Positions 38,101 to 49,112 of a DNA stretch of 64,000 nucleotides are shown one piece after another. Under the pieces are notes generated by a model. That model had not been told where the DNA came from. It saw only the letters and a list, made by a program, of their open reading frames with translations, and did no database searches. The first letter of the stretch is position 1. Each line of letters begins with the position of its first letter. The translations under genes were made by a program, and so were the position numbers. Location: the NCBI RefSeq assembly GCF_000695255.1, contig NZ_JMIB01000017.1:62001-126000 (forward strand), read 5' to 3'. This DNA is from Photobacterium galatheae (GTDB lineage: Bacteria; Pseudomonadota; Gammaproteobacteria; Enterobacterales; Vibrionaceae).

Positions 38101-38889
38101 GCCATTGAACAGGCACTGGCGGCTGCGCAGACACGTCTGTCTGAGCGGGAGCAGGCATTGAAAGAACACCAGCCGGTGGCTGATGTGGCCCGACATTGGT
38201 TCGGCGAACATAAGATTGCACTCACGCCTGATCAGCAGGCGACGCATCTGACACAGTGGCAGAGTGAAAAACAGCAGCTCGAAGAGCAGCACTTCAGCCA
38301 GCGCCAGCGTCTGGCTCAGGCCGAGCTGGCTGAGCAACAGGCCGGTGCGCTGACCCGTCAGTTGCAGCAACAGCAACAACACACTGAATTGTGGCTGGAG
38401 ATGAGTGAGCTGATTGGTTCCTCAAGCGGGAGTAAGTTCCGCACGCTGGCGCAGGGATTAACCCTTCAGCAGCTGGTCCTGCTGGCGAACGAGCATCTGA
38501 GCGATCTGGCACCGCGCTATGCGCTGCAACCGGTGCCGGGCAGTCCGCTGGCCTTACAGGTGATTGACCATGATATGGGGGATGAAGTGCGCAGTGTTGA
38601 GTCACTGTCCGGCGGCGAGAGTTTTCTGGTCTCACTGTCACTGGCGCTGGCGCTTGCGTCACTGGCTGCAGATACCCGACAACTGGGATCACTCTTTATT
38701 GACGAGGGCTTCGGTACGCTGGATCCGGACTGTCTGGAAATGGCGCTGGCCTGTCTGGACGCACTGCAGGCCGATGGCCGCCAGATTGGGGTGATTTCTC
38801 ATGTGAGCACACTGGTGGAGCGGATTGGCGTGCAGGTCGCTGTGGAAGCGATGGGAGGCGGGCGCAGCCGGATCTGTGTTCAGGGCTGA
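35125..38889 (+). CDS. sbcC: Exonuclease subunit SbcC (Rad50-like ATPase)
   Basis: The 1254-aa SMC-like ATPase has Walker A GKTGAGKST (37-45) and a very Gln-rich coiled coil (about 180-1080) interrupted by the zinc hook EPCPLCGGADHP (about 613). The C-terminal half holds the signature LSGGESFLVSLSLALALA (about 1160) and the Walker B LFIDEGFGTLDPD (about 1190). It tethers DNA ends and powers SbcD. It is longer than the E. coli protein (1048 aa), the extra length lying in the coiled coil. An upstream in-frame ATG at 35089 overlaps sbcD and lacks homology. Confidence 0.96.
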   Translation: MKILALRGENLASLQTQFEIDFANGRLGDAGLFAITGKTGAGKSTLLDAICLALYDRMPRLQSNKKNDAEIGRGEDNNRIRANDVRSILSRGKAEAFAEVDFQANDGTHWRARWQVRRARGNAEGRVQAAEQWLENLASGQRFAGKKQEVQAEIERLIGLTFDQFRRAVMLPQGEFAAFLKAGADERATLLEKMTGGEIYARLSVAAFEKAREEKQKLAQLQEKLGDIALLSEEEKQQLSEEITVLKSQLTACDSRLAEFRQHQQAISTETALQERMTQSVQALAEAKIQCEQAAPRSAYLEQLDKAQPARADFTWLNQSGQQIERLKQSLTTAQQTLVNHQQQQHQADAAVQQSQQSLNQVQQAWQQLEPKLKQAQVLDQKKDGLEQQHQSLTQEAQSLQQQWAQEDREYQKKLAEQQGLQARCQQLSVSLEQNQALAVIAEQFPSVQDNLKQYLSAHRTLSRFGKERQQALQDQQAFQLQEHKFKQESERSLKQKHQLEQQLAELDLTALEAAQDQNQRDHRLSQQRLDGLRQLIGQAQEWSGLLEREGRLVQEQQELNQARQTAEQRLQALAPEMKLLSARIEESEYQFQQNQAVLQLTDYRSLLKPDEPCPLCGGADHPYAAQHPAVESLLEQQHQRRQALTKQYQELDGERHHLEQLLPQYTQRLAVMNDELASIQAVSEKTSAQACAQAQSLEISLSADITVAALREQQHTWQHETEQLHLTLQHLQQQYEAGQNRLKQGRAIELQLQQLAQAESRLSHELHQLAQAEAGRQARLASLEEQQQEWHAVLGQRAEALNQQFGSDAWLAGLRELGEEQYRLQLNQQVEAYRQWQQELHSTEKQLHELVPELTQGQTRLQNLQKQQREIEEKQAGLFHQIQHLWQERQALVGEQPLAPLEMQQKNLIENARQAVSTSEQQQRQAGEAYAASQSALKSVQQQLSDAETEYDVIGQKWQSWHQKLGMTESELVALLSRDEDWVAQEKTALKAIEQALAAAQTRLSEREQALKEHQPVADVARHWFGEHKIALTPDQQATHLTQWQSEKQQLEEQHFSQRQRLAQAELAEQQAGALTRQLQQQQQHTELWLEMSELIGSSSGSKFRTLAQGLTLQQLVLLANEHLSDLAPRYALQPVPGSPLALQVIDHDMGDEVRSVESLSGGESFLVSLSLALALASLAADTRQLGSLFIDEGFGTLDPDCLEMALACLDALQADGRQIGVISHVSTLVERIGVQVAVEAMGGGRSRICVQG

Positions 38890-39018
38890 TCGCGTCACGC
38901 TGGGCTGTTGATCTGTTGTTCAGGCAAGCAGATGGGTACAGGACAGGCCAATCGCCTGAGTCGGATAAGGTGACGATTGAACAGCAACCGCATTAAGCTT
39001 TTGCGGATAACTGCTCCT

Positions 39019-39037
39019 CTGGTCACAAAAGTGTCAT
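39019..39037 (+). promoter_or_regulatory. Pho box of phoBR
   Basis: CTGGTCACAAAAGTGTCAT resembles the PhoB site (two TGTCA-type 7-mers around an A-rich 4-mer) and lies 55 bp before phoB. Autoregulation by PhoB is expected. Confidence 0.6.
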
Positions 39038-39091
39038 ACTTAATCCGGATAATGGCGCCCGACAGAGAGCTATGACTTAGGTATTGAAACT

Positions 39092-39781
39092 ATGGTTAGA
39101 CGGATTCTTGTGGTAGAGGATGAAGCACCAATCCGCGAAATGCTGTGCTTTGTACTGGAACAAAAAGGCTACCAGGCGATTGAAGCTGAAGATTACGATT
39201 CCGCACTGGAAAAAATCTGTGAGCCTTTTCCTGAGCTGATCCTGCTCGATTGGATGCTGCCGGGTGGTTCAGGGATCAATTTGATCAAACACCTGAAGCG
39301 CGATGAAGTGACCCGGAACATTCCTGTGGTGATGCTGACAGCACGTGGCGAAGAGGAAGACAAAGTCCGTGGTCTGGAAGTCGGCGCGGATGATTACATC
39401 ACCAAGCCATTCTCCCCGAAAGAACTGATGGCACGTTTGAAAGCCGTCATGCGCCGTGTGTCGCCAACCTCTCTGGATGAGGTGATTGATGTGCAGGGGC
39501 TGAAACTGGACCCTGTGTCCCACCGTGTGACCTCAAATGAAGCACCGCTGGAAATGGGACCGACAGAATTCAAGATGCTGCATTTCTTTATGACCCATCA
39601 GGAACGTGTCTATAGCCGTGAGCAGTTACTGAATAATGTCTGGGGCACCAATGTGTACGTGGAAGACCGGACTGTAGACGTACATATCCGTCGCTTACGA
39701 AAAGCGCTGGAATCCGGCGGACACGATAAAATGGTTCAGACGGTCCGGGGTGCCGGTTATCGTTTTTCTACCCGGGTTTAA
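39092..39781 (+). CDS. phoB: Phosphate regulon response regulator PhoB
   Basis: The 229-aa OmpR-class regulator has a receiver domain with VEDEA (acidic pocket), LLDWMLPG (phospho-acceptor Asp, about 53), MLTA and YITKPF (Lys, about 105). The winged helix follows, with [27 protein letters not shown] and [16 protein letters not shown]. It activates Pho genes under phosphate starvation after phosphorylation by PhoR. Confidence 0.97.
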   Translation: MVRRILVVEDEAPIREMLCFVLEQKGYQAIEAEDYDSALEKICEPFPELILLDWMLPGGSGINLIKHLKRDEVTRNIPVVMLTARGEEEDKVRGLEVGADDYITKPFSPKELMARLKAVMRRVSPTSLDEVIDVQGLKLDPVSHRVTSNEAPLEMGPTEFKMLHFFMTHQERVYSREQLLNNVWGTNVYVEDRTVDVHIRRLRKALESGGHDKMVQTVRGAGYRFSTRV

Positions 39782-39856
39782 CAGCAACAGACGATTGAAA
39801 TGCCAGGCGTTGGTTGTCCGGTCATCAATGACCGCAACGGCTGGCGGGAGACATGA

Positions 39857-41161
39857 ATGGTAGAACGCTTGTCCTGGAAAAAGCTGGTCAGAGAACTGGC
39901 TTTTTTTTATTTGCCCTGGGTGATTCTGGGTCTGATCTTCGGTTACATGCCTTGGTTTCTGCTGGCCGCCAGCTGGATTTTACTGGGCTGGCATTGTCAT
40001 CATCAGCTGAAAATGTCCCACTGGCTGTGGACTGACCGCAGCCTGACGCCACCTTCCGGATCGGGGAGCTGGGAACCGCTCTTTAACGGGATCTATCGTT
40101 TGCAGCAGCGCAACCGCCGTCGCCGCCGCGAACTGGCCACACTGATCCGCCGTTTCCGCAATGGTGCAGAATCCCTGCCGGATGCCGTGGTGGTGTTTCG
40201 CAGTGAAGGCAATATTGTCTGGTGCACGAAACTGGCGCAGCAACTGCTTGGCTTGCGCTGGCCGGAAGATGCGGGTCAGCCGGTCAGTAATCTGTTGCGC
40301 AGCCCGGATTTTGTCCGTTATCTGGCCCGTCAGGATTTTGAAGATCCGCTTGAGATCACTTCACCGCTGAACTACGACCGGACACTTGAACTGCGGATCA
40401 TGCGCTACACCGAGGGAGAATACCTGATGGTGGTGCGTGATATTTCTCAGCTCAAACAACTGGAAGGTATGCGCCGTAACTTTTTTGCCAATGTGTCTCA
40501 TGAACTGCGGACGCCGATGACGGTCTTGCAGGGTTATCTGGAAATGTCGCGCGACCCGGACATGCTGATTGGCCCGATGTGGGAAAAAGCCCATGGCGTG
40601 ATGACAGAACAGCTGACCCGGATGAATTCTCTGGTCGAACAGTTACTGACGCTGTCTAAAATTGAGGCCGCGCCGCATCTGGATCTGGAAGATAAGGTCA
40701 ATGTCCCGGCCATGCTGGATGTGCTGGAGAAAGAAGCGATTTCGCTCAGCGGCGATAAAGATCAGGTCTTTGAATTTGAAGTGGACGAGGGGCTTCAGGT
40801 GCTGGGTGATGCAGACCAGTTGCGCAGTGCTATTTCAAATCTGGTTTACAATGCAGTCAAACATACCCCACCGAAGTGTAAAGTCACGGTGCGCTGGTTC
40901 CTGTCGTCAAAAGGGCCTCGGCTGGAAGTCACAGATACCGGCAGCGGGATTGAGCCGCAGCATATTCACCGCCTGACCGAACGTTTTTACCGGGTCGACA
41001 AAGCCCGTTCCCGGGAAACCGGGGGCAGTGGTCTGGGGCTGGCGATTGTCAAGCATGCACTCAGTCATCATGATTCCTTCCTGGAAATTGAAAGTGTGGT
41101 TGGTGAGGGGAGTACTTTCTCCTTTACTCTGCCGCAACGGCTGACGGCCAAAGCAGCCTGA
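39857..41161 (+). CDS. phoR: Phosphate sensor histidine kinase PhoR
   Basis: The 434-aa kinase has two N-terminal membrane segments ([18 protein letters not shown] and [12 protein letters not shown]), a linker, a PAS domain (about 95-190), the H-box [21 protein letters not shown] (about 212) and an ATPase with [15 protein letters not shown] and [14 protein letters not shown]. It lacks a sizeable periplasmic domain, as usual: it senses phosphate through the Pst/PhoU complex. It lies 75 bp after phoB in the same operon. Confidence 0.97.
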   Translation: MVERLSWKKLVRELAFFYLPWVILGLIFGYMPWFLLAASWILLGWHCHHQLKMSHWLWTDRSLTPPSGSGSWEPLFNGIYRLQQRNRRRRRELATLIRRFRNGAESLPDAVVVFRSEGNIVWCTKLAQQLLGLRWPEDAGQPVSNLLRSPDFVRYLARQDFEDPLEITSPLNYDRTLELRIMRYTEGEYLMVVRDISQLKQLEGMRRNFFANVSHELRTPMTVLQGYLEMSRDPDMLIGPMWEKAHGVMTEQLTRMNSLVEQLLTLSKIEAAPHLDLEDKVNVPAMLDVLEKEAISLSGDKDQVFEFEVDEGLQVLGDADQLRSAISNLVYNAVKHTPPKCKVTVRWFLSSKGPRLEVTDTGSGIEPQHIHRLTERFYRVDKARSRETGGSGLGLAIVKHALSHHDSFLEIESVVGEGSTFSFTLPQRLTAKAA

Positions 41162-41252
41162 GGAAGTGATTCCGGCGCGGGGATGCGCCCGGTTTTAAAA
41201 TGAGTCAACAAGCGTGGTAACCCCTTTGAGGGTGGAGGCAGTAGAGTCGTAC

Positions 41253-42293
41253 ATGAAACACAGAGGTTGGGGATTGAAAGGCAGACTGAGCATACTGGGG
41301 GTATTGAGTGTCCTGATGGCTGCTCCGGGATTGGCTGACAGCCAGACACTGTCATCTGAACCGAAGACAGAATCCGGCTCAGAACTGATCTCAGAACTGA
41401 GCCCAGAACTGACCCCATATCAGAGCGTCCAGGGTGTAACCGGAACATTGAACTCAGTCGGCTCGGATACCTTTGCCAACCTGATGACCTACTGGTCTGA
41501 AGCGTTTATGCATCTTTATCCAACCGTGCATGTGCAGGTACAGGCGGCGGGTTCGTCAACGGCACCAACGGCATTGACAGAAGCTACGGCGCAGCTTGGC
41601 CCGATGAGTCGTCCGATGAAGGCGCGTGAAATCGCCGCTTTTGAGCATCATTATGGTTATTCGCCGACCGCAGTTCGGGTTGCGATTGATGCACTGGCCG
41701 TTTTTGTTCATGAAGATAATCCGTTGCCCGGTCTTCGGTTCCAGCAACTGGATGCAGTGTTTTCCCGGACGTTGCGCTGTGGGGCGAACCAGCCAGTCAC
41801 ACACTGGGGCCAACTGGGGCTGACGGGCCGTTGGGCACAGCGGGATATTCAGCGATTCGGGCGGAATTCGGTGTCGGGTACTTATGGTTATTTTAAGCAA
41901 AAAGCTTTGTGCAACGGTGATTTTCGTCAGGACGTGAATGAACAGCCGGGCTCCGCTTCTGTGGTGCAGTCGGTCTCCACATCGCTCAATGCCATTGGCT
42001 ATTCGGGGATTGGCTACCGGACCACCGGGATCCGCGCCATTCCGATAGCTCAGGGAAGTGGCCCTTTCATTGCTGCGACGAAAGAGAATGTGGTGAACGG
42101 CAGTTATCCGCTGGCCCGATATCTTTACATTTATATTAATAAAGTCCCGGGGAAGCCTTTGCCGAAGCCGGAGGCGGAATTTCTGCGCTTTGTGCTGTCT
42201 CAGCAAGGGCAGCAGATGGTCGATAAAGACGGCTATGTGTCATTACCTCCGGTGGTGGTGGCCAGAGAGCTGGCAGCATTAGGACTGGATTAA
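41253..42293 (+). CDS. pstS: PstS-like periplasmic phosphate-binding protein
   Basis: The 346-aa exported protein has the signal [20 protein letters not shown], a Ser/Glu/Leu linker with repeated SEL/PEL units (about 30-55), then the PBP-like domain with [36 protein letters not shown] and [13 protein letters not shown]. It has no lipobox. It should deliver phosphate to PstCAB, encoded 4.5 kb downstream past ppx-ppk. ATG 41253 gives the proper signal; a GTG at 41214 is possible upstream. Confidence 0.9.
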   Translation: MKHRGWGLKGRLSILGVLSVLMAAPGLADSQTLSSEPKTESGSELISELSPELTPYQSVQGVTGTLNSVGSDTFANLMTYWSEAFMHLYPTVHVQVQAAGSSTAPTALTEATAQLGPMSRPMKAREIAAFEHHYGYSPTAVRVAIDALAVFVHEDNPLPGLRFQQLDAVFSRTLRCGANQPVTHWGQLGLTGRWAQRDIQRFGRNSVSGTYGYFKQKALCNGDFRQDVNEQPGSASVVQSVSTSLNAIGYSGIGYRTTGIRAIPIAQGSGPFIAATKENVVNGSYPLARYLYIYINKVPGKPLPKPEAEFLRFVLSQQGQQMVDKDGYVSLPPVVVARELAALGLD

Positions 42294-42301
42294 TTCAATA
42301 G

Positions 42302-42332
42302 AAAAAAACGCGGCTCGACAGCCGCGTTTTTT
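42302..42332. terminator. Bidirectional terminator pstS / ppx
   Basis: AAAAAAACGCGGCT-CGAC-AGCCGCGTTTTTT is a perfect stem with A- and T-runs, between the convergent genes. Confidence 0.92.
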
Positions 42333-42377
42333 GTGCGTGTTAGATTTGTGTGCGTTAGACACGTTGTGTCAGAGGGG

Positions 42378-43886
42378 TTATTCCATGTCCTCAAGCGGCT
42401 GGATGACAAGCTCCCAACCTGCTTTTCGCCAGTAGTCCTGCTCTTTGGTCAGGTCTGCGGCCAGTAACCGGTTGTTGGTCTGCCAGCCATCAGGCAGGCT
42501 GAGCAACCACTTTTCTTTATCCGCTGTCAGAACCATGGAAGGTAACGCTTCGTCAGTCCGTTGGCCATGCAGGGCGACGGCCAGCCGCAATGCCCGGATC
42601 ATCGGGTAAAGGTGTTTGCGTTTATAGATACTCAGCTCGGGCATTTCGTCGAGTTTGAGTGATTTGCGCTGAAAGCGGACCAGGGTCGCCAGGACGGTTT
42701 GTTCTTCCAGGTTGAAGCCCGGCATGGTGCAGTGTCGCAACAGATAGGCGGAATGACGATGAAAACCCGGATAACTGATGCTGAGGCCGACTTCGTGGAG
42801 CTGGGCCCCCCAGCGCAGCAAGGCCGCCAGTTCAGTGGTTGTACCGTTGGAGGATGCCTGACGGTAGATTTGCTCGGCGGTATCCCGGACTCGGGTGGCC
42901 TGTTCAATATCGACATTGTACTGGGTGGCCATGGCGATGGCTGTCCGGCTACGGATATCACTGTGACGGAATCGCTCTTCCATTTCGTAGAGTAGCCCTT
43001 CACGCAGTGCACCATCCGAAAAGGCCATACTGTCGATTTTCAGTGCTGTGAAGATCGCACTCAGAATCGCGACACCGGCAGCAAACACGGGTTTTCGGTC
43101 ATCGGTGAGACCCGGCAGCGCCAGTTCATCACTCTGTTTGCAGGCAGTGACCAGTTTGACGACTTCATCCAGTCGCTCTTTGGTGATGATGCCATCGGCA
43201 TGCCCCTGCGCGATGATCACTTCACGAATGGCTTTGATGGTGCCGGAAGCCCCGATGGCTGCTTCCCAGCCCAGTTTTTTGTACTTGCTGGCGATGCTTT
43301 CCATTTTTTGCAGCGCGGCCATTTGCGCTTTTGCCATGGCTTTGGCGGAAATTTTTCCCTCGGGGAAGTAGTGCTGGTTGTAGCTGACACAGCCCATATG
43401 TTTGCTGTATTGCAGCTTGGGCTCAAATCCCTCACCGATAATCAGCTCAGTGCTGCCGCCGCCGATATCAACAACCAGTTTCTGGCCCGGCTCATGCTGG
43501 GTATGGGCAACCCCCAGAAAAATCAGCCTGGCTTCTTCGGTGCCCGGAATGATTTCAATCGGGTAAGGCAGCACACTTTCTGCCCGCATCAGAAATACAT
43601 GGGCATTGCTGGCCTGACGCAGGGTGTATGTGGCGGCAATGCGGACATTTTCCGGGTCGAAACCCTGTATCCGTTCGGCAAACATCGCCAGACAACTCAG
43701 GCCACGCTGAATGGCAGCCTGATCCAGTTCCATGTTGTCATTCAGGCCGTCAGCCAGATGCACACGCTGTTTGTGGCGGCTGACGATCTGCAGGCTGTGG
43801 CCGACCACCCGGGCAACAACCATATGGAAGCTGTTGGAGCCCATATCGATGGCTGCAATTTCTCGGGGACGATCAATTTCTATCAT
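42378..43886 (-). CDS. ppx: Exopolyphosphatase
   Basis: The 502-aa ASKHA-fold phosphatase has [34 protein letters not shown] and [13 protein letters not shown], followed by a C-terminal HD-like helical part. It releases phosphate from the ends of polyphosphate and can act on pppGpp. Its ATG overlaps the ppk stop by 4 bp, so it is coupled to ppk. Confidence 0.97.
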   Translation of the reverse strand: MIEIDRPREIAAIDMGSNSFHMVVARVVGHSLQIVSRHKQRVHLADGLNDNMELDQAAIQRGLSCLAMFAERIQGFDPENVRIAATYTLRQASNAHVFLMRAESVLPYPIEIIPGTEEARLIFLGVAHTQHEPGQKLVVDIGGGSTELIIGEGFEPKLQYSKHMGCVSYNQHYFPEGKISAKAMAKAQMAALQKMESIASKYKKLGWEAAIGASGTIKAIREVIIAQGHADGIITKERLDEVVKLVTACKQSDELALPGLTDDRKPVFAAGVAILSAIFTALKIDSMAFSDGALREGLLYEMEERFRHSDIRSRTAIAMATQYNVDIEQATRVRDTAEQIYRQASSNGTTTELAALLRWGAQLHEVGLSISYPGFHRHSAYLLRHCTMPGFNLEEQTVLATLVRFQRKSLKLDEMPELSIYKRKHLYPMIRALRLAVALHGQRTDEALPSMVLTADKEKWLLSLPDGWQTNNRLLAADLTKEQDYWRKAGWELVIQPLEDME

Positions 43887-46003
43887 GCGGCGTTTTCGTT
43901 GTTCTCAGTGATGATTTCTTCAGCCTTCAGGCTGGCCTGTTTTTGTCGCTTTTTCTCAGACTGTTTCAGGTAATCGTAGATTTCAATCTGAGATCGGATC
44001 TTCCGTTTATTCCCGCGCGGTACGTACTCGTTGCTCATTGATTTATCCAGAATCCGGGCCTTGACGGTATCAGAAAACTGGATGTTCAGAATATCAATGA
44101 TCTGTTGTTTCAGGTCGGGATGACGAATCGGGCAGCCGACTTCAATCCGGTTGTCGATGTTTCGGGTCATCCAATCGGCAGATGAAATATAAACCTCGGG
44201 ATCGCCATTGTTCTCAAACACCATGACTCGTGGGTGCTCCAAGAAGCGATCGACGATGCTGATGATTTTGATGTTATCGCTGACCCCCGGGATCCCCGGA
44301 ATCAGAGAACACATCCCACGGATGATCATATTGATCTTCACACCCACACTGCTGGCTTGATACAAGCGATTAATCAGCCCTTTATCCACCAGATTGTTTA
44401 CCTTCAGTGTAATGCCCGATGGCAGTTTTTGCTTGGCATTGGCAATTTCATTGTCAATCAGTTCATACATCCGGCTACGGGAGTTCCGGGGAGACACAAT
44501 TAACTGATTGAATTTCACCGGGCGATAAGGGTTCTGAATAAAACTGAAGACCTGGCGGACTTCGTTGGTCAGTTCAGGGTCGGCGGTAAAGAGTGAAAAG
44601 TCGGTGTAAATACGGGCGGTTTTCTCGTGGAAGTTCCCGGTTCCGACATGGGCATAGCGGACGATTGCATCGTCTTCCTGACGTGTCACCAGACACAATT
44701 TTGAGTGGATTTTCAGTCCGGGAACGCCGAAGACAACACGCACATCTGATTCGGTCAGGCGTCTGGCCCACTCAATATTCGCTTCTTCGTCAAACCGGGC
44801 CTGCAGTTCTACGACGACCGTGACCTGTTTTCCGTTGTTGGCCGCATCAATCATGGAATCAATGATGCGTGAATTTTTTGCGACCCGGTAAATGTTGATG
44901 TGGATACTGCGAACCTTTGGGTCAAATGCGGCCTGACGGACAAATTCCGTCATGTGATTAAAGGAGTGGTAAGGGTAATACAGCAGGATATCCTGTGCCT
45001 TAATGGCCTCGAATGCATTGCGTGCGCTGACAAAGTGATAGCTGTCGAGGGACGGCAACGGTTTATTTTCCAGATATTTCCGGCCGATATTCGGGAAGCT
45101 GATGAAGTCTTTGAAGTTATGGTAGCGTCCCCCCGGAATGATGCTGTCGTAACTGGACACCTTGAGCAGGTTACTCAGTTTCTCAATCATTTCGCCCGGC
45201 ATATCCCGCTGATACACAAAACGAACCGGCATGGCCGTCAGACGCTGATTCAGGCCTTCAGACATTTGCTCCAGCAGGCTGTGATCGACCTCCTGGCTGA
45301 GATCGTATTCCGCGTCCCGGGTCATCTTCATGGAGTAAGCGGACAGGCTGTCGTAATCAAAAAAGCCGTTGAAGATATCATCTAAGCAGAGCCGGATAAT
45401 GTTATCTAAAAGGATCAGGGTTTTCCGGTTTTTCCCTTTGGCTTCGGGGACTTTAATGAAGCGCGGGAGTTGATCGGTTGGGATCTCAATCAGGGCATAC
45501 TGGCTGGATTCTCCCTGCTTCATATCTATCGCAAGATAGGAGTATTCATCTTTCAGAAACTGCAGCAGATCAATGTCGTCTGTCAGCAAAATCGGGGTGA
45601 CATGGGGCAGAATCGAGCTGCGAAAATAGCGTTTCAGCCAATCGGCCTGGTTGTCGTCAATTTGCTGTTCATTGACCAGAAAAATGTTGCGCCGGGCCAT
45701 TTCCAGCAGGATTTCGTTATACAGGGTATCGAAGTCCTGATTCATTTTGAGAACCCGGCTTTGGATCTTGCTCAGCAGGTGCTTGGCATTTTCATCGCCA
45801 CCGCGCTCCTGGCTGATGAGAATACGCCGTTTTACATCGGCGAAGCGAACTTTATAAAATTCATCCGTATTGCTGGAAAAAATGCCCAGAAAACGAACGC
45901 GTTCAATCAGGGGGACGGACTTATCCGCGGCTTCCTGCAGGACACGTTCGTTAAATGACAGCCAGCTAAGTTCTTTGTCAATATATAGCGGTTCAGTACT
46001 CAT
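43883..46003 (-). CDS. ppk: Polyphosphate kinase 1
   Basis: The 706-aa membrane-associated enzyme makes polyphosphate from ATP. It starts [21 protein letters not shown] and contains [20 protein letters not shown], the active-site segment [16 protein letters not shown] with the phospho-accepting His, and a second phospholipase-D-like domain near [20 protein letters not shown]. It is first in the ppk-ppx operon, 20 bp from the gcvR-like gene on the same strand. Confidence 0.97.
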   Translation of the reverse strand: MSTEPLYIDKELSWLSFNERVLQEAADKSVPLIERVRFLGIFSSNTDEFYKVRFADVKRRILISQERGGDENAKHLLSKIQSRVLKMNQDFDTLYNEILLEMARRNIFLVNEQQIDDNQADWLKRYFRSSILPHVTPILLTDDIDLLQFLKDEYSYLAIDMKQGESSQYALIEIPTDQLPRFIKVPEAKGKNRKTLILLDNIIRLCLDDIFNGFFDYDSLSAYSMKMTRDAEYDLSQEVDHSLLEQMSEGLNQRLTAMPVRFVYQRDMPGEMIEKLSNLLKVSSYDSIIPGGRYHNFKDFISFPNIGRKYLENKPLPSLDSYHFVSARNAFEAIKAQDILLYYPYHSFNHMTEFVRQAAFDPKVRSIHINIYRVAKNSRIIDSMIDAANNGKQVTVVVELQARFDEEANIEWARRLTESDVRVVFGVPGLKIHSKLCLVTRQEDDAIVRYAHVGTGNFHEKTARIYTDFSLFTADPELTNEVRQVFSFIQNPYRPVKFNQLIVSPRNSRSRMYELIDNEIANAKQKLPSGITLKVNNLVDKGLINRLYQASSVGVKINMIIRGMCSLIPGIPGVSDNIKIISIVDRFLEHPRVMVFENNGDPEVYISSADWMTRNIDNRIEVGCPIRHPDLKQQIIDILNIQFSDTVKARILDKSMSNEYVPRGNKRKIRSQIEIYDYLKQSEKKRQKQASLKAEEIITENNENAA

Positions 46004-46023
46004 AGTTTTCCTAACAAGAGCAA

Positions 46024-46545
46024 TTAATGGACTTCAATCCCCTCGGGTTCTTCAAAATCAATGGTCAGGTCATCAGCCAGGCTTTCCAGTTGTTGCTGGA
46101 CTGTCGCGACCGAAAGCGACGCAGGGATTTCGAGCTCGAACCATGCGGTGAAAATGGGGTAACCCCAGTTGGGCGCACTATGGGTATCGGTTTTGAGTTT
46201 ATAAATATTGATACCAAGCTCACTGAGGCGGGTGGTCACTTCTTTCACAATGCCGGGACGGTCATTGCCGGTGACCGTGAGTGTTTGCAGCTGTTTGGGT
46301 GCAGGTGAGGTGTGGCTGTCTTCAGCGATATGAATGTTCAGTCCGTCCAGTTTCGACATCGCCTGACGCAGCGATTTGACAGACCCCTCGGGGACATCCA
46401 CCTGGAGGATTCCGGCGAACTGTCCGGCCAGCTTGCTCATGCTACTGCCCAGCCAGTTTCCCTGATGTTGATAGACAGTGTCTGATAAAGCCCCGACTAA
46501 CCCCGGGCGATCCTGGCCGATGACAGTGATAACAAGATGTTTCAT
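46024..46545 (-). CDS. gcvR: GcvR-like double-ACT regulatory protein
   Basis: The 173-aa protein is built of two ACT domains: [35 protein letters not shown] (about 3-80) and [31 protein letters not shown] (about 87-170). It resembles GcvR, which holds the glycine-cleavage activator GcvA inactive when glycine is low. No DNA-binding domain is present. AAGGAGA precedes the start. It probably shares a transcript with ppk-ppx; a functional link to phosphate is not evident. Confidence 0.85.
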   Translation of the reverse strand: MKHLVITVIGQDRPGLVGALSDTVYQHQGNWLGSSMSKLAGQFAGILQVDVPEGSVKSLRQAMSKLDGLNIHIAEDSHTSPAPKQLQTLTVTGNDRPGIVKEVTTRLSELGINIYKLKTDTHSAPNWGYPIFTAWFELEIPASLSVATVQQQLESLADDLTIDFEEPEGIEVH

Positions 46546-46751
46546 GTCGCGTCTCCTTCTGGTAGCGGTTCAATTCATTATCTGACCACCCTCAGATTAT
46601 GTCCAGACAGGATATGCATTGAGTTACCAGAATACGGCTGCCGTCATAAAGCCTTCAGATTATTCATGTTTTATGACACTTTGATGTCAACGTTTAATCT
46701 ACTGCGCAGTTTTATCCGACAAATGAGAAACTTACTGAAGGTGTAATATAA

Positions 46752-46769
46752 TTGTCATCTTACAGGCAT
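46752..46769 (+). promoter_or_regulatory. Possible Pho box before pstC
   Basis: TTGTCATCTTACAGGCAT has the 7-4-7 spacing of a Pho half-site pair. A further TTGTCA lies about 25 bp on. It is 36 bp before the pstC start. Confidence 0.5.
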
Positions 46770-46804
46770 ATACTTTGTCAGTTTGTAATTTTCATGGGGT
46801 GAGA

Positions 46805-49081
46805 ATGGCAGATGCCGGTGCATTTTTGACGAACGATAGTCGTCGCCGTCAATTGAAAGACAGGGTGGCGCGTTTTAGTGTGATTGCCGGTGGAATATCT
46901 GTCCTTTTAACGCTTGTTCTGATCTTTTTCTATCTGCTCTATGTGATCGTGCCTGTTTTTTCGCCCGCCCGGATCACGTCACTGCAGTCGTTTACTGCAC
47001 CGCTGTCCGGGACGCAGGCTGTTCGCTTGAATGAGCAGAATACCTACGCCTTTCACTTTGCATCGGACGGACAGGTCAGTCTGGTACCGCTCGCGCATGC
47101 GGCACATCCGGATACCCGTAAACATTTATCCGCCATGGCGCATCCGACCAGCTTTGCTGCGGCACTGCCTCATGAGAATGCTTATGCCTATGGTGACGAA
47201 ATTGGGGGGATCCGTGTGATCAGACCTTTGATTCGTCAGGGGGGGCTGAGTGTTTCGTATCCCCTGGGTCAATCCTATATCCAGTTAGATCCGGAGCGGC
47301 AGCCTTTAGCGCGGCTGGCGATCTCTGTTCGGGATGACGTGGCGACGCTCATCGGGCTGACCCGGGATCAGCGTTTCGTTGCATTGACCTATTCCCGCAG
47401 CCATGCTCTGAATACTGATACGGATGTCTGGCAGGAACAGCGGGTGACGATGCCGGATATCCCGGGTGATATCAAGGCGATGATCGCCACGCCGGATGGC
47501 CGTACCCTCTATGTGCTGACAGGCCAGCAAGTGCAGGCGATTGATGTACAGACGCCTCAGGCTCAGATTCGTTTGCGTCAGGATGTGGGTTCTGAAAACG
47601 CCACACCGGTTGCGATGACGGCGCTGTCTGGCGCGAATTCGCTGTTGATCACCGGCTCGGACGGTCGGGTGACTCAATGGTTTGAAGTGGTGAAAGACAG
47701 TCAGCGTCAGCTGATTGCTGCCCGAACATTTGTGGCTGAGGGCACTGCTGCAAATGACAGTACGGCGAAGGACAGTGTGGCCAAGGACAATGTGACCAAG
47801 GACGGCACTGCGGTGGATGGCGCTTTCCGTCATCTGGTACCTGAATATTATCGAAAAGGCTTTTTTGCTTTGCAGGATGACGGCCAGCTGAAGGTCTTTT
47901 TCACTTCGGATAACGCCGCGCCGGTACTGAGCCAGTCGCTGTTCAGCCAGATACCGGACCATCTGGTGGTCTCCTCCCGTGCGAATCGCCTGCTTGCGAT
48001 CACGGGGGAACAATGGCAACTGTTCCGTGTAGAGAATCCTTATCCTGAAGTCAGTTTCAGTAGTCTGTGGCAGAAGGTCTGGTATGAAGGGTATCCCGAA
48101 CCGGACTATGTCTGGCAGTCAACGTCTGCATCTGATGAGGCGGAGCCAAAGCTGAGCCTGATGCCGATTGTGTTCGGGACCTTGAAAGCGGCCTTTTATG
48201 CGCTGTGTTTTGCCATTCCGCTGGCGCTGGCCGGGGCGGTTTATACGGCGTATTTTATGTCCACGAAAATGCGCCGGGTGGTGAAACCGACAGTTGAAAT
48301 TATGGAAGCCTTGCCGACGGTGATTCTGGGCTTTTTAGCCGGGATCTGGCTGGCCCCCATTGTTGAAAATCATTTGATTGGGATTGTCCTGTGTGTGGTG
48401 ATCTTACCGCTGGCAATGATGGGGGTTGGTCTGGGCTGGGCTGCACTTCCCGGCGGCTGGCATCGCCGGGTGCCAACCGGGCTGCATATTTTGTTACTGA
48501 TGCCGGTGTCGGTGGCGGCTGTCTGGCTTTGTTTTTCACTCAGTCCGTGGATTGAGCAGGCATTTTTTGCCGGGGATATTCGCAGTTATCTGACGAATGT
48601 CTGGGGCATCGGATACGATCAGCGCAATGCGCTGGTGGTGGGGATTGCGATGGGATTTGCGGTGATCCCGACGATTTTTACGATTGCTGAAGATGCGATT
48701 TATTCCGTGCCGTCTCATCTGAGTCATGGCTCGCTGGCGCTGGGGGCAACTTCCTGGCAAACCCTGACTCGCGTTGTCCTGCTCACCGCAAGTCCCGGCA
48801 TTTTCTCTGCGGTGATGATGGGGCTGGGCCGTGCGGTCGGAGAGACGATGATCGTGCTGATGGCGACGGGAAATACGCCGATGATGGACTGGAATGTGCT
48901 GGAAGGCTTGCGGACGTTGTCGGCGACTATTGCGATTGAAATGCCGGAGTCGGAAGTGGGCAGTGCCCATTACCGGGTGCTTTTTCTGGCGGCCTTTGTC
49001 TTGTTTGTCTTTACTTTTTTCTTCAATACCCTGGCAGAGATTGTCCGTCAGCGACTGCGTGAGAAATACAAGTCGCTGTGA
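46805..49081 (+). CDS. pstC: Long-form phosphate ABC transporter permease PstC
   Basis: The 758-aa permease has one N-terminal membrane segment (about 30-55), then a periplasmic insert of roughly 400 residues with beta-propeller-like repeats, and the usual transmembrane permease core at the C-terminus with the EAA loop region HGSLALGATSWQTLTRVVL. E. coli PstC has only about 320 aa; the long form is typical of Vibrio and Pseudomonas. The insert includes five 15-bp repeats (47750-47824; NDSTA/KDSVA/KDNVT). ATG 46805 follows GGGGTGAG; a TTG at 46775 is upstream. Confidence 0.9.
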   Translation: MADAGAFLTNDSRRRQLKDRVARFSVIAGGISVLLTLVLIFFYLLYVIVPVFSPARITSLQSFTAPLSGTQAVRLNEQNTYAFHFASDGQVSLVPLAHAAHPDTRKHLSAMAHPTSFAAALPHENAYAYGDEIGGIRVIRPLIRQGGLSVSYPLGQSYIQLDPERQPLARLAISVRDDVATLIGLTRDQRFVALTYSRSHALNTDTDVWQEQRVTMPDIPGDIKAMIATPDGRTLYVLTGQQVQAIDVQTPQAQIRLRQDVGSENATPVAMTALSGANSLLITGSDGRVTQWFEVVKDSQRQLIAARTFVAEGTAANDSTAKDSVAKDNVTKDGTAVDGAFRHLVPEYYRKGFFALQDDGQLKVFFTSDNAAPVLSQSLFSQIPDHLVVSSRANRLLAITGEQWQLFRVENPYPEVSFSSLWQKVWYEGYPEPDYVWQSTSASDEAEPKLSLMPIVFGTLKAAFYALCFAIPLALAGAVYTAYFMSTKMRRVVKPTVEIMEALPTVILGFLAGIWLAPIVENHLIGIVLCVVILPLAMMGVGLGWAALPGGWHRRVPTGLHILLLMPVSVAAVWLCFSLSPWIEQAFFAGDIRSYLTNVWGIGYDQRNALVVGIAMGFAVIPTIFTIAEDAIYSVPSHLSHGSLALGATSWQTLTRVVLLTASPGIFSAVMMGLGRAVGETMIVLMATGNTPMMDWNVLEGLRTLSATIAIEMPESEVGSAHYRVLFLAAFVLFVFTFFFNTLAEIVRQRLREKYKSL

Positions 49082-49112
49082 GTGCCGGGGCTTAGGCTGA
49101 GTTGCAGAATTA

